This document shows, in pieces, positions 47,651 to 59,336 of a DNA stretch of 64,000 nt (within the stretch, counting starts at the first letter, position 1; each line of letters starts with the position of its first letter). The DNA is from Anisus vortex. Lineage: Eukaryota > Mollusca > Gastropoda > Planorbidae. Below the pieces are notes generated by a model. That model ran no database searches and was not told where the DNA came from. It saw only the letters and a list, made by a program, of their open reading frames with translations. Made by a program: the position numbers and the translations under genes. The stretch is from contig OX421498.1 in assembly GCA_949126835.1 (NCBI GenBank), forward strand, positions 35,619,799-35,683,798, written 5' to 3'.

Positions 47651-47744
47651 TTAAAACAAGGTTTAAAATAGCCCTGCTATACCTATACTAAAATATGCAT
47701 TTTCTGTACGGGACCCATTAACAACAACATTAAATAAAAGTTAG

Positions 47745-48000
47745 AACTAATCCAGGCAAGAACTGCAAGGTTAACTACTGATGAATATTCACAACTGACA
47801 TGTGTAACACCAACCAATAGTTAAATCACTAAACCTAGAAACACTAGGGGAGAGAAGGGCAAAGAGTAAAGTAGTAATAAAACATAAGGCATTAAATTCT
47901 AACTTACAAATTACAATGTAATATAACAATCTATTAGAGTGCACTTTTCTTATCCCATATTTTAGAACAAATGCATACAAATTCTCTTTCTTCCCGACAG
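47745..48000 (+). pseudogene. LINE reverse-transcriptase C-terminal fragment
   Basis: ARTARLTTDEYSQLTCVTP and the DNA block AAATCACTAAACCTAGAAAC ACTAGGGGAG match, in opposite orientation, the LINE at 28503-29130. It ends in the TTCTCTTTCTTCCCG block. Broken by stops. Confidence 0.7.
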
Positions 48001-48005
48001 GTCCA

Positions 48006-48070
48006 GAGGCAGGGCTAGAACCCGAGCCTTCTAGTTAAAATTCCGGTGTACTAACCAATTAGGCCCTACA
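48006..48070 (-). repeat. tRNA-like sequence, probable SINE head
   Basis: The minus strand reads GGGCCTAATTGGTTAGTACA and, 30 nt later, CTCGGGTTCTAGCCCTGCC. A- and B-box-like blocks with correct spacing but no proper cloverleaf. Confidence 0.45.
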
Positions 48071-48480
48071 TGCTTATCATAAGTCTAGTCTGGTATATAC
48101 AACGCTACATATGAAATTAATACTGGACTTAAAATATGCTCAAATTAACATATCAGACTCTGGATGTATGTTTCATTTGGTATATGTATGAAGAAAATGT
48201 GTAGATTTATTAAAAAAATTCCATTATACAGGATTGTTGAAGATTGTGTCATCATTTGTTTTAAATATAGAGATGATGTCACCATGCTTAGTTTGGGGCA
48301 AATGAAAATTTCCTATGTAGTCCCTAGACCAAATATATTGGTGGCATTTAATGATGAGGTACGGAACTTATATATGGATTGATAATCTTAATCTATCTAA
48401 ATCTATCTCCTTAATCTATCAAAATTTGTTATCTATCCATCCATCGGTCGATCCACCTCTCTCTCTCCCTCCCTATTCAC

Positions 48481-48481
<1 letters not shown>

Positions 48482-48538
<57 letters not shown>
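48482..48538. repeat. (TA)n microsatellite
   Basis: About 56 bp of pure TA. Confidence 0.97.
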
Positions 48539-48541
<3 letters not shown>

Positions 48542-49324
48542 ATATATAGCTGTAATTATGCTGTCTGAGATAAGCTTATCTAGACATTGGTAATGTAATT
48601 TAATATATGTTAATAAGTGTTTCTGGCAGGAAATGATAAACTTGTGTGTGTATATATAACAATATATATCAATATAAAAATTCTGTGCGTGTGTTTAACC
48701 AATCAAATTGGTTTATTTAAGGACCCGTTACCTTATTTCCTCTTTACCTTATTTTACCTACACAATTTGAATAAGCACATGTGTCCTCGCTAAAATAATA
48801 TTGTAAATACGCGGGTAACACCGGGCAATTTAGCCTTTTTATTAAATAAAAACACGTATCTATTTTTAACCCGATAACAATATTATTTTATTTACTTTCG
48901 TAAATGTCTGCAGTAAAAAAAAAATATTTTTTTTTTAATTATTAGATTTATAGATTTCTGTTTATTGTAGTTTATACTTTTTTTTTTTCTGTAGCCCTGT
49001 AGCTTATACAGGCCTTTATAATTTTGCCCTGGCAACGCCGGGGAATATAGCTTGTATATGTGTGTCTGTGTGTGTCTGGGTCTGTGCATAACTAATGACA
49101 AAATCACCGCCATACGTCTTACCTGTCAAGTGATATTTCAAATGCTTCATTAATAATAATATTAAAATAAAATCAATATTAAATTATTTAAATTAAAAAA
49201 ACAAAATAAACTACAACATTTAATGCAAACATATTCACGTCATATACACACAGGAACCATGTACACTCGAGACACAATATATACTTATTTATAGACACAC
49301 ACACAATTGGTCACAAGCACTTAC

Positions 49325-49400
49325 CCGTCTGTCCTTTACCGAGCGTCTTCTCGAGTCTATAAGGTCCCACGTACAAGTCATCCTTGTGTGCGTGAGACAT
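49325..49400 (-). CDS. BRSK: BRSK/SAD kinase, first coding exon with start codon
   Basis: On the minus strand, ATG at 49400-49398 in a strong context (CCACCATG) opens 25 codons ending in a split Gly codon at a GTAAGTG donor (49324-49318). The protein begins MSHAHKDDLYVGPYRLEKTL and continues GKGQT. The YVGPYRLEKTLGKGQTG stretch is the start of the BRSK/SAD kinase domain and forms the first half of the glycine-rich ATP loop, completed by exon 2 at 11475-11569 in matching phase 1. A second in-frame ATG lies 12 nt upstream (49412-49410), right after an in-frame TAA at 49415-49413. It has a weaker context but would add four residues. No 5' splice acceptor is obvious just upstream, so transcription may start within the next few hundred bases, unless further non-coding exons exist. 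Confidence 0.94.
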
Positions 49401-49741
49401 GGTGGTGGACATTTACGGGCTCAGCCGATGATCCACGACGACAGAGAAATTCCAGCAATCTTCCTTCCGTTTTTTGTTTGTTTGTTTAAATATAAATTTC
49501 CCTCTTGCTATAGTTTGTTAATTCCACGTGAATCACAAAGCAGGGGTCAAGGTCGGCACAAGAACTCGAGTGTCAATACACAGCCTTAGTTCATATACAT
49601 ATAGAAATTACAGATGCCTTAAATAGACGCATACAATAAATATAAATATATAAACAATCTAGGAATCAATCCCAAAGGATTGTATTTCGATAGATACATT
49701 TTCTTTTTTTTTCAACATCGCCACTTCCTCTCGTCAATTCC
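49401..49741 (-). promoter_or_regulatory. Immediate upstream flank of BRSK exon 1 (5' UTR and possible promoter)
   Basis: About 340 bp between the start codon and the hAT insertion. Minus strand: short GC-rich leader (TGTCGTCGTGGATCATCGGC), then AT-rich sequence and a CACGTGGAATT E-box-like motif near 49525. No TATA box or initiator can be assigned. Its role as promoter is inference from position only. Confidence 0.35.
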
Positions 49742-50100
49742 CAGTGGCGTAGCTTGGGAGGGGCAGGGGGGGGGGACATATGTCCCCGGGCGCCACGTTA
49801 GGGGACGCCAAAATGAGTATCAAAACAATTTTTTTTTTTTTTTATGTAAACTAATGTATTCCAAATAAGTTTGCAAGATTGAATTTTGGAGCTCCACAAA
49901 TATCTTCATTACAAACCAGTTGGCAAGCATGATTTGTGCGCCCACATTGAGCATTAAGGGGCGCCATTCTACTCATACAACAAATGACACATCCACAATG
50001 TAGGATTGCTGATGGCGTTTTTTTAAACAAAGATCAGTTCGGGTTCAAATATTATTATTCATATACTGAAAGTGGCATCTGGTTTTAACAATTATACAGG

Positions 50101-52356
50101 TTGGATAATTTCGACTCGAATTTACTTAGCATGAGTACACTAAAAATTAGGGCCTATCCAGTTGTTATCACATTTTTTGGAACAGTTGAAAGTATATATT
50201 TGTTTTTCTCTCGTTCAACAACTCGTTGGGGAGAATTAAAAAGAGTTGTGACAATCACAGTGAAGAGGGAGTCTGAAACACGCTGGAGTTCACGATCAGA
50301 AACTGTTAAAGCTATTTATGAAGGACTAGATGAACTAGTAAGGCTGTTGGAAAAATTATCAGAAGATGCAACTAACTATGACGCCTGACACCAGAAGTGA
50401 TGCAGAAACTTTGCTTGTAGGTATATTAAACTTTAACTTCCTAGTTTTGTTACATTTCTGGAACATAATACTTGGGAAAATTGATCGTGTCCAGAAACGG
50501 TTGCAGGATCCTACTATGAATTTCAAGGAAGCAGCAAGCATCTAATCTTGAATCGCTGGAGCAAGAACTTGTCAACATTCGTGATAATTTGAGCCAGGTT
50601 GCGGTAGACAATGGAAAAACAAGATGCACAACTTTGGGAATCGAGGTTGACAGAAGGATTAGACGACAAAGGAGGATGCCTGGACAATTAGCAAGAGATG
50701 CAGGACTTTCTGCAGAAGAAGAAATTGCACGTGTTATGAACAGCGTAATTGATAGACTCGGGAGATATCAATACGGTTTTGACGTCTAAAAAGGCTAAAC
50801 ACCAAATTTGGATTTTTACTAGACGTCAAAACTCTTCTCGCTGAGACAAATGTCGAAACACTTCGTCAAAATTGCAAAATTTCTACGACACTGACGTCAA
50901 TAGTCACGAATTGTGCACAGCAATCGGGGACTGCAAAATGCTCCCCGGACTGAAGTTCTACTGGAAACTCCTTTGGATCTTCTTGGTTTTGTTGTTTCAT
51001 ATGGAGATGACATATTTCCGAATCTGCGCATTTCACTGCAAATGCTTCTAACGATTGCTGTTCCAATTGCAAGCTGTGAACGGTCCTTCAGCAAACTGAA
51101 GCTTATTTTGTCTTATTTAATTCAATGGGACAAGATCGTCTGAGTCAGGGGTCGGCAACCTAGGCCAGGCATGCCAAACTTGGCACGCAGAACGATTTTC
51201 AATGGCACACGAGAGACTTCCAAGAGGTGTTTTTTTATTGATGAAAAAACAAACATTTTCCGGTTTCTAATGAGGAAAACTGACTGTTGAAGACGATGCT
51301 TCTGAATGACAGAGCGACACATTTCAGTTAGTTCAAAGCATTTACAAGTACGGGTTAAATCATGTGGGTTAAATGGACAAACAATTAATGCAGGAAATGT
51401 TTATTTACAACTGTTTAACGTAAATGATTGTAAACCTCTAATAATTAAATATTGTAATGAATACCATAATGCTGGATTTATGAAAAGAAATAATAATTAG
51501 TCAGTAATATTTGTTATATTACAAAACATAACTTGTTTGGCATCAATGTTGAATCAAAATTAGAAACTTTATTTGAATTAAAGGGAGATAATTAGTCCGT
51601 TTTATTTATGCTATTATTTCTAATATTGTGCTTCTTATTTTTCTTTTATAATAGACTGAATGGCCCACAACTTATAACGTTATAATGACCAAACTGTAAA
51701 ATGTAGGTGAAAATTATATATATAAATATTAGATCTATATGACTAAAACATTTGATGCACATTGTTAAAACATTACATTAACTACCTAGTTTGTATGATT
51801 ACTACATATGAATTCCGCTATACTATAATTAATACATTTTCTTCTCAGCATTGAGCAAATTATAGACAATCTCAGTTAAACTGAGAATAAACTATCATCA
51901 ATATAAGTTGCTAGATCCTAATCTGGAAAATCAAATGATAATGTTTACAAAATCATTTCCAAAAATGTGAAAGTTTGGTCATATTATTTTTTTAGTAAGC
52001 AAATAAAAAGGTTGATAATCACAAACGCGTTAATTATTTTTATTAAATATAAATCGGTTTACCGTTTTTTTTTCATAAATTTCCTTCGCTTTTGGTCTTG
52101 GTCTTGCTACGGAGTTAAATTGTCTAATTAAAAAAAAAAAGAAAGTATAATAAAGCAGGTTGACTTTTAGGCTATTGGCACGCTGAACGGTTTAGAAATC
52201 CTAGTGTGGCACACAATTAGCAAAAGGTTGCCGACCCCTGGTCTGAGTGATCTTGCACTCCTAAGCATCGAAAGAGAAACACATGAGAATATTAATTTTG
52301 ACAACGTGATTGACGAGCTTGCGACAGTCAAATCAAGGAGGATCAATTTGTTGTAG
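50101..52356 (+). pseudogene. hAT transposase-like (zinc-finger MYM/TTF type) C-terminal half, interrupted
   Basis: Fragments in several frames follow the order of hAT-derived ZMYM1/PRKRIR-like proteins. They are: VITFFGTVESIYLFFSRSTTRW and ESETRWSSRSETVKAIYEGL (50160-50385); NSVIDRLGRYQYGF near 50745; and, from 50913, PLDLLGF, DIFPNLRISLQMLLTIAVPI and ASCERSFSKLKLI. The last is the hATC dimerisation region. The frame is broken near 50385, 50545 and 50790, then split at 51145 by another hAT element. After it, from 52249, DLALLSIERETHEN and the terminal NVIDELATVKSRRINLL resume and stop at 52356. It cannot encode an active transposase. Confidence 0.85.
51146..52240. mobile_element. Long non-autonomous hAT element (1095 bp) nested in a hAT
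   Basis: CAGGGGTCGGCAACC to GGTTGCCGACCCCTG, flanked by perfect GTCTGAGT duplications at 51138-51145 and 52241-52248. The outer 100 bp at each end match the 200-bp MITEs of this window. The interior (CTCAGTTAAACTGAG near 51872, GGTCTTGCTACGGAG near 52103) matches 1-396 and 58793-59987. No long frame. It interrupts the hATC coding region of the host transposon. Confidence 0.95.
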
Positions 52357-53245
52357 ACTGTCTATTCCAGTCATCTATAATTAGTAGAATTTTTTTTTTT
52401 CAAATAAATTGTTTACAATCGTATAGAGACTTGTCAGGCTGTATGCTAAGCTTATTTCATTAAAATACCAGATGCTTCGAAAATGAGCCATATAAAGCGT
52501 AAAATGTCAAAATTTTCAGACTCTGTCGGTCCGAGAAGGGGCGCAGATTTGTGTCATGTCCCCGGGCGCAAAATATCCTAACTACGCCACTGTCAATTCC
52601 ACTACATTTCCTTATGAAAACTAGGTTTTCATGCTCGCTGTCAGGGCTGCCATTCATATGTTGTTCTTTCCAGATCTATGTCGTAATTTTTTTTTTACTA
52701 TTATTTTTTCCTATTTTCTGATGTTTGTAGGTTTTGAAAACACATATAGCTGAATCTATTTTGTCTACATTGTTTATGCTTTTTTTCTATATTTTAATTC
52801 CCTCAGTATACTTACTAATACTTAGGTAGGTCACTTTGCTTCGTTTAGTCTATTTTATGCTTTTCTCAATTTAGTTAATAAGGCGTAAATACCCTAAAAT
52901 AATAAACTTTTAAAAAAAGTATTACATATAAAACCCACTTAAAAATAAATTTAAGGAGGAGAGAGGGGGGGGGGGGGGATTGTATACGCATCCGAATCCT
53001 AAATATTATATACGTGTTATTAGTTTCTCTGACAGGACATAGGCACTCTCCAAGGAATCCAACTATTACATTAATATGGTAAGCTCATAATACAACTCAA
53101 TAGTAAGGGGGAGAGAAAGTAAATATGCAAGAGTGGCAGCCCCATTGCTTTGATCGAATCCGTGAAATCAACACACCCAGCACGCATACCACCAGCACTA
53201 ACAACAAACAGAAATAGTCACCTTGTCCTTCAAGTAAGAAAGTAA

Positions 53246-53503
53246 AGTATCCGTCGGACTAAATTGATCATAGGTGAAGCAGTGTTCACCAGTTTCAGTG
53301 GTCACGGCATACTAGGGGATTGTGTGGCCAGCACAATGTCCAGCCGCCTTTACTTTACCCCAACTAAAGTCAATTACCCATCAGGGCTGGGTAGACTCGG
53401 GGACATTATCGAGTCCAGCGAAAAAGTCCTAGCCTTCACCAGGATTCGAAACCAGGACTTTCGTCGAACGCGCCGCCGCTCGGCTACCGTATCCGATGGT
53501 GTC
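53246..53503 (-). mobile_element. SINE-A copy, reverse
   Basis: The minus strand has ACGGTAGCCGAGCGGCGGCG (A box), GGTTTCGAATCC (B-box region), GAAGGCTAGGACTTTTT, GAGTCTACCCAGCCCTGATGG, TTAGTTGGGGTAAAGTAAAG and TAGTCCGACGGATAC. Nearly full length. Confidence 0.8.
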
Positions 53504-54495
53504 CATCAATAGTCAGGCGAATACAGGACCATGAACTCGTGGTTAACGGCTGGCTATTCCATAACACTCGGACGTACACACAACGAGACACTAAGTGTAG
53601 CGAAACACTAAGGATTGCAGAAATGGGTAGCCTAATTTTGTTGTTGTTGCCGAAACCGAGTTTTTTTTTTATATTTCTGGATTTCTTTATAACCGGGTAA
53701 CCGATTCTGGATCCGGTTCTGAGAAATTTTTTAAAACAAATTAAAAGAATATGTCGAAACAGCGTAATCTAGATCTAGATGGTTTTTTGGGGTTCTAAAA
53801 AAACAAGACCGGGTGTCTCAGCAAGCCTTAACTAAAATCTCAGCATATTTTGGTTTAGATGTAAAAAAAAAAGAAAAAGATGGAAGCTGATGACTTCACA
53901 TTCTGTGTTTCGCCGATGCTTGCCCGCATTAGAGGCTAGCCAGTGGACTGTTTGTAAACTTACAAGACAGGGGCAGATAAATAGACGAAAGATAACAACA
54001 AAAAAATTAAAGAGAGGTTACCTAAGGGAGAGAAGAAAAATGAAAGGGAAGGAAACTATGCAAAGTATAAGTTTTATAAAAACTAGGCCACACATATAAA
54101 TCTACTAGTATTTAGTTCTTTAAAAAATAAAACAAACGTATTTTAAAAAATGTGTTTTAAAAGTTATCACCAAAACTTTCATTACTTCATTCTGGGGTGG
54201 TCGTTTTTTTTTTGTTGTATAAATAGATCTTACGTAATATATATTTAAAACAAAAGACACAGCATAAAAAGAAAACCCAGATGAATGGAAATATGGCGCA
54301 TAGACTCAATATCTTAACGCTGTTGTCATAATAGAATTATGGCCCCACGGCAAGTGCTTATGAATATGTCAGGTCCCACGATAAGATTAAAACCTGGGTT
54401 TTATGATTAGAATGGTTTAGGTCCTGGATAACGTTACTTTCTGATGATGATTTTATAGTGTAGGATATCAATCAAGTTGTCAGCCAATGTGTCTG

Positions 54496-54499
54496 TCTG

Positions 54500-54533
<34 letters not shown>

Positions 54534-54570
54534 CATCTATCTATCTATAGATATATCTATCTATCTTTTT
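54496..54570. repeat. (TCTA)n microsatellite
   Basis: About 75 bp of CTAT units, clean on the left. Confidence 0.95.
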
Positions 54571-54775
54571 ATATATCTTAGAGCAATCCTGCAAGACGGA
54601 CTTGAGTCATGTGTCTGGTCAACCAATGTCTTATTACATCACGATATGTTCAGAGACAGTTTGTGAGTGGTCAATCTCCTATTCCGTCTCCAGTTATCCG
54701 CTTCTGGGCTGTGCATGACCTACTTTTGCACGAGATCATTTCCAATAAAAATAATAGGAGGGAGAAACTCGAGAC

Positions 54776-55040
54776 TGGATAAAGAGAGAAAGAGAGAGAG
54801 ACTAGGAGAGTGAGAGAGGAGAAAAATATTTTGAGAGAAACAGGAAGATACGTTGCGAAATAGAAAGGATAGCGAGAGATAGAGAGAAAGAGTGAGAGAG
54901 AGTAATAGCGAATGAGAGAGAGAGAGAGAATGATTTATAAGAAGAGGCTAGGATGTAGATATATAAACAAATGTGAAATGTTATTTTCTTAAATTAACTC
55001 CCTAAGAGCTGATCGAGACAGAGAGAGAGAGAGAGAGAAA
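54776..55040. repeat. GA-rich purine tract
   Basis: GAGA runs at 54783-54925 and 55020-55038 within AG-rich sequence. Similar GA or G runs lie at 55600-55665, 55890-55932 and 56181-56310, with C-runs at 55777-55805. Confidence 0.9.
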
Positions 55041-56174
55041 ACTACGTCATCGACCTAAGCCTGTAAGAAAAAAATCGATAATAGCTACTTGCTATTTCTC
55101 TAATGCTTTCATCCTTAAGGGAGATAAAAAAAAAAAAGAAAATGAATTCCAACCACCGAGCCTTGCAACGAGTCACACTTGAGGGCACAAATCCAACACA
55201 TTCATGTCCTGCATAAGGAACTTGTCTTGCTTTTAGTCTTCATAACGCCTTTTTTTTTTTTAAACGTTGAATTAGCTGCATTATAATCCTCACAATATAG
55301 CACACATATCTAACACACTTCACGACACATGTAACACATAGATGTGTTGTTTCGTTTCAAGAAAATTATTTAGTTCCATTTAATGAATCGAATCTCTTAC
55401 CGTAAGTTTTGTTTTAAAAAAATAAAACAACTAAACGACAACAACGAATGAAATTATTAATTTTGAGCCGATGGCCCATTAAATAAAGTAGTGAGCAGGC
55501 GAGTTTGAGGCGAGGGCGAAAATGGAATGAGAACAAAAAGAGAAACACAAGGCGGATGACGTCAGGAGTGTACATTAGCAATACAAAAAAAAAGAAAGAG
55601 ACGGAGAGACGGAGATAGGGAGAGAGAGAGAGACAGAGAGACAGGGAAAAAAAGAAAGAAAAGTGTCTAGAAACTGAAGCTGACATGATTTAACATTGGT
55701 CGGAGGATGACGAAATCAACAAAGGAAGTATCTTTTGCTCCCTCCAACACGACCGCCACCACGCCTCCCGCGTGACCCCCCCCCCCCCCCACACACACAC
55801 ACACGGCACCCGCCCCTCTCCACGCGCAGAGCTCATGCCCACCCGCCCGTCTCCCTGCTCACGCTACAAAATAATTAGCAGTGGGAGAGAGGTAGAGAGA
55901 GGGGTAGAGAGAGAGAGAGGGGGGGGGGGGGTGAAGAAATATAGGTCGCGGTCTCTATGACCTTAAAAGAAAGTTGGGGGTAGTTCGGAGATGAGCCTGG
56001 ACAAAGAATGGGGACATTTTGTTTTTTTACCATAATGAGGTCATTAGTCCAGAAAGGACGCTAAATCTTTTTGTTGTCTGTGGGACCAAATAGAATCTTC
56101 CTTGGGTATTGATGGGGGGACGGATGGGTGATGATGGTGTCATAATACCTCCTTTGCTTTAAAGGAGAAAAAGA

Positions 56175-56214
<40 letters not shown>

Positions 56215-56617
56215 TCGAAAAGTCGTATCAAATTTCTGCCATTGTTCTTTAAGGAGAGAGATAGAGGGAGATGGTGCAACGAGAGAGAGAAAGAGAGAGA
56301 GAGAGAGAATATGTGAAGATGGTAAATACAAAGATAGTTTTAAACTGGGGGAGCAATGATGACTTTAAAAGAAAATCGTTTATAAAAGTTTCTCGATGAT
56401 GTAGACACTAAGCAGGCGGCTTTTGCTTAAAAACATTAGTTAACCAAAGGTCAAAGTTCGTTTTGCGGTCATTATTTATGTGCTAGCTATTGTTCCTATT
56501 TAATTTCGGGAAGCGTTATAAACACAGCTGTGTGTATAATGGTGAGCGTTATTAAACACAGCAGTGTTTTTATTAACACAGCAGTGCTTATAATCACTTC
56601 GTTTAACTTCACCTAAA

Positions 56618-56761
56618 CAGGACTGGCTTTAGGGTTTTTTTTGACGCCCTAAGCGAAAACAAATTCTACGCCCTCATCAAAGTGCCTTCGGCGTGGAGAA
56701 ACTGAGTAGGCAGTTAGGGCATACCTTCCTATATGTTGCCTAAATGGACGAGCCGGCCCTG
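56618..56761. mobile_element. Short hAT-like MITE (CAGGRCYGGCT ends)
   Basis: CAGGACTGGCTTTAGGG at the left and GACGAGCCGGCCCTG at the right are imperfect inverted repeats. No 8-bp duplication matched, so this is tentative. Confidence 0.45.
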
Positions 56762-56818
56762 CAAATATGTTATGGGTTTTCAAACTGTTGTTTCTGTTTA
56801 CTATATTCTTCTCCTTCT

Positions 56819-57412
56819 TTACGTGCCAGGTCTGGAACAGACATCGGCGGTCATGACTCTCCATTCTTTCATGTTGTTAGCTTTTTGCAGAAAGTTATTA
56901 TTACTTATGTTGTTGTTCGTGGCCCATACGTTCAGGCTTTCTACATATGTTAGCCTTTGTCTTCCTCTGTCTCTCTTATCAGATATTTTCCCAAACAAAG
57001 CCAGTCTTTCTATACCATTTTTCCTATAGATGTGTCCTAGAAATTTCATCTGTCTATTCCTAATGGTGTTAATGAGTTCTCTTGAGGTACATGCTGTTTT
57101 CAACACCTCTGCATTAGATTTCTTTTCAGTCCATGATATTCTCATCATCCTTCTTAGAACCCACATTTCTACTGCCTCCAATCTTTTCCTTGTTTCAATA
57201 TCAATAGTCCAACATTCACATCCATATAGAAGAACAGACCAAACATCCCCTTCACTATGCGCATTTTGGTACATATTCTGATATTCCTGTTTTTCATGAT
57301 ACTGCTTAAGCTCATGAAGCTGTTTTTAGCTATTGCGATTCTTCTCTTTATTTCTTTGTTGCATTTGCCTTCCTGTGTTATTGTATAGCCTAGATACTGG
57401 AAAGAACTGATT
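56819..57412 (-). pseudogene. LINE ORF2 C-terminal region
   Basis: On the minus strand, from 57412 down, a frame reads YLGYTITQEGKCNKEIKRR, then IAIAKNSFMSLSSIMKNRNI. After a frame change near 57250 comes VWSVLLYGCECWTIDIETRK, then RLEAVEMWVLRRMMRISWT, RNRQMKFLGHIYRKNGIERL and a stop after CSRPGT at 56819. This is the order of the post-RT region of endonuclease/RT LINEs (thumb plus C-terminal domain). The catalytic palm is missing upstream, as expected for 5' truncation. Confidence 0.85.
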
Positions 57413-57494
57413 TACTATATAGTGCACCAGAATCACTGACCTACAAAAAAGAGTGGATTGGGCCCGGAAACTATTTTCTTGATGCCAAAATCAA

Positions 57495-58058
57495 TAGAGC
57501 GATTGCAATCACGTGACAAAAAGCGCGTGCTGTTTGTTTACTTTGTCTAGTTGTGATAAATGGCAGCCGTATTACTATAGCCGTAAAAAGTTTTTATTTT
57601 AAATGTGATCCTTTCAACAAAATAACGTAAAACATATATAAAACACTGTCAAGCGATGTAAATTACCATTTAAAGCTAAAATTTAAACCATTAAAAATGA
57701 ATGGAAAAGGTTCCGTAAGTGCCGAATATTTAATTGAAGATGTCGATTGTGAAAGTTAGCCTATCTTAACTTACTAGGCCTATTTAAAAGTAAAGCAAAA
57801 TGTACAATGTTTCAAAAAAGCTATTGAACAACTATAAAAAAACTAAAATCTTGTTTATTTCGTGGATGGACTACTAATGACTAGTATCACAGTTAAATAT
57901 CAATATTTATGGAAACTAATTTCTTATGTTTTGGGTTTAAAATACACATGGTAAGGAACAATGTTTATTTCTCATTAATGCCATTATCGCCAAGATGGCT
58001 GCTATTTACACAAGTACGTCACTAAAAATCCTAAGCCATGCCTACTGCAATCGCTCTA
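57495..58058. mobile_element. MITE-B, left arm of a 1.1-kb palindrome
   Basis: TAGAGCGATTGCAATCACGT at the left end and ACTGCAATCGCTCTA at the right. TA at the borders suggests a Tc1/mariner-type target. Interior CGTCACTAAAAATCCTAAGC recurs inverted in the adjoining copy. Confidence 0.75.
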
Positions 58059-58630
58059 TAGAGCGTTCCCAATGGGCGTGGCTTAGGTTTTTTAGTGACG
58101 TATTTGTGTAAATAGAAGCCACTATTGGTGTACAAAAATGGTGAAGTACTTCTTTATCATGCAAAATTCACATCTGAATATTGGCTATCCTACTCAAAAA
58201 TAATGAGGTAAATAGTAGTACTGTAGATTAATTGATTGATGTGATTAGGCTAGGACCGGCTGGACCTATTTACACTTTCAATTTCACTTTATAGGCCTAC
58301 ACTTTTAATGTTTCGTAGGCTAGGCTAATGGCTAGGGATGCCAAGTGATAGTGTTGGTGAATAGGCTATCTAGTCAAGTCACTAATATGCTTACATCGTC
58401 TATGATCTATGTCTATGATAATAATAAAATAGCCTATTTTATTTAACATACATAATACAGCTTAAATCTTAATAAGACTTAAAATAAGTTAAAACACAAA
58501 ACATCATTTTAAAAAAGCTCGAGCCTATATGAAACTTTATTAATACAGCGGCCTTGTACTTGTACACCACTACTACAGAAAGTAAACAAAAATCACGTGC
58601 CTTTTGTCACGTGATTGCAAACGCCCTATA
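58059..58630. mobile_element. MITE-B, right arm of the palindrome (opposite orientation)
   Basis: TAGAGCGTTCCCAATGGGCG to TCACGTGATTGCAAACGCCC TATA. It mirrors the previous copy: its right end equals the left end of the other, and the junction at 58050-58068 is CGCTCTATAGAGCG. Confidence 0.75.
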
Positions 58631-59049
58631 GGCTTTCACATGACTTTCACTTGTCTATAAAAATGAGATTTCCTAAACACTGACCTGTAAATACATTTCA
58701 AGTGACTTCCTTTTAATGGCATATAGATTTGTTCTCATTATAGGTGGCTTATTCTTATAACTCGCTTATTTGGATAAGTGAATAGTGTAGACCAGGGGTC
58801 GGCAACCTTTTGCTAACAGTGTGCCAAACTAGGATTTCTTAATTAATCAGCGTGCCAACAGCCTAAAAGTCAACCTGCTCTATTATACCTTTTTAACATG
58901 TCTTTTATAGGACAAAAATTAATTTAACTCCGTAGCAAGAGCAAGGACGAAAGCAAAGGAGATTTATAGAGAAAGTCGTCAAAGCGTTTTATATATTTTA
59001 ATTATCATCCTTTTTATTTGCATTTGTATCAAATACAATATTTTATTAT

Positions 59050-59156
59050 TATTAACAATAATAATGGCTATTGTAAATGTAATTGTTAAGCGCATACAAC
59101 TGATTGCGGGATATGCGCTATATAAGCTTCATTATTATTATTATTATTATTATTAT
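59050..59156 (+). mobile_element. SINE 3' end with (ATT)n tail
   Basis: GTTAAGCGCATACAACTGAT, GGGATATGCGCTATATAAGC and an ATTATT tail. The GCGCTATATAA-(ATT)n ending is also at 63461-63506. Confidence 0.6.
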
Positions 59157-59336
59157 ATAGCGCTTCTATCCATTCTATTTTAAGCATGCTCAGTGCGCTC
59201 TAAAATATTATTACGTTCTCTAGTCCCAAAACTCCTGCAGGGCTGCAGGGATCGGTCGGTGGAAGGGATAGAACCCGAGACGTGTCAGTTGGTTTTTGGT
59301 TGACAGTTTTGGTGAACTAACCGCAGGACCAGCCGG
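59157..59336 (-). mobile_element. SINE-B copy, reverse, with AGCGCTATAT(AAT)n tail
   Basis: Minus strand: GCCGGCTGGTCCTGCGGTTA, CTGTCAACCAAAAACCAACT, CTCGGGTTCTATCCC, CTGCAGGAGTTTTGGG, then AGAACGTAATAATATTTTAG and GAAGCGCTATATAATAATAA. The head equals 9693-9893 but the far tail differs. Confidence 0.7.

Larger units (their letters stand above)
11570..49324 (-). other. BRSK: BRSK intron 1, about 37.8 kb
   Basis: It is bounded by the exon 1 donor (GTAAGTG) and the exon 2 acceptor, phase 1. The contents are transposons and tandem arrays listed separately. I recognise nothing beyond low-complexity or AT-rich sequence in 14240-14640, 16600-17390, 17640-18130, 19460-20550, 24430-25180, 25540-27690, 29880-31270, 31880-32430, 32650-33600, 34650-37550, 40470-41900, 43450-44690 and 46650-47130. 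Short open frames there have no family resemblance I can name. Nested or alternative exons too short to recognise by eye cannot be excluded. Confidence 0.85.
49742..52592 (+). mobile_element. Decayed hAT transposon with an internal second hAT insertion
   Basis: Left end CAGTGGCGTAGCTTGGGAGG, right end AACTACGCCACTG, and a perfect 8-bp duplication TCAATTCC at 49734-49741 and 52593-52600. Near both ends are TGTCCCCGGGCGC blocks in inverted orientation. It carries the C-terminal part of a transposase, broken by frame errors and by the element at 51146-52240. Without that insert and its duplication it is about 1.75 kb, shorter than a complete hAT; the N-terminal half is missing. Confidence 0.92.
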
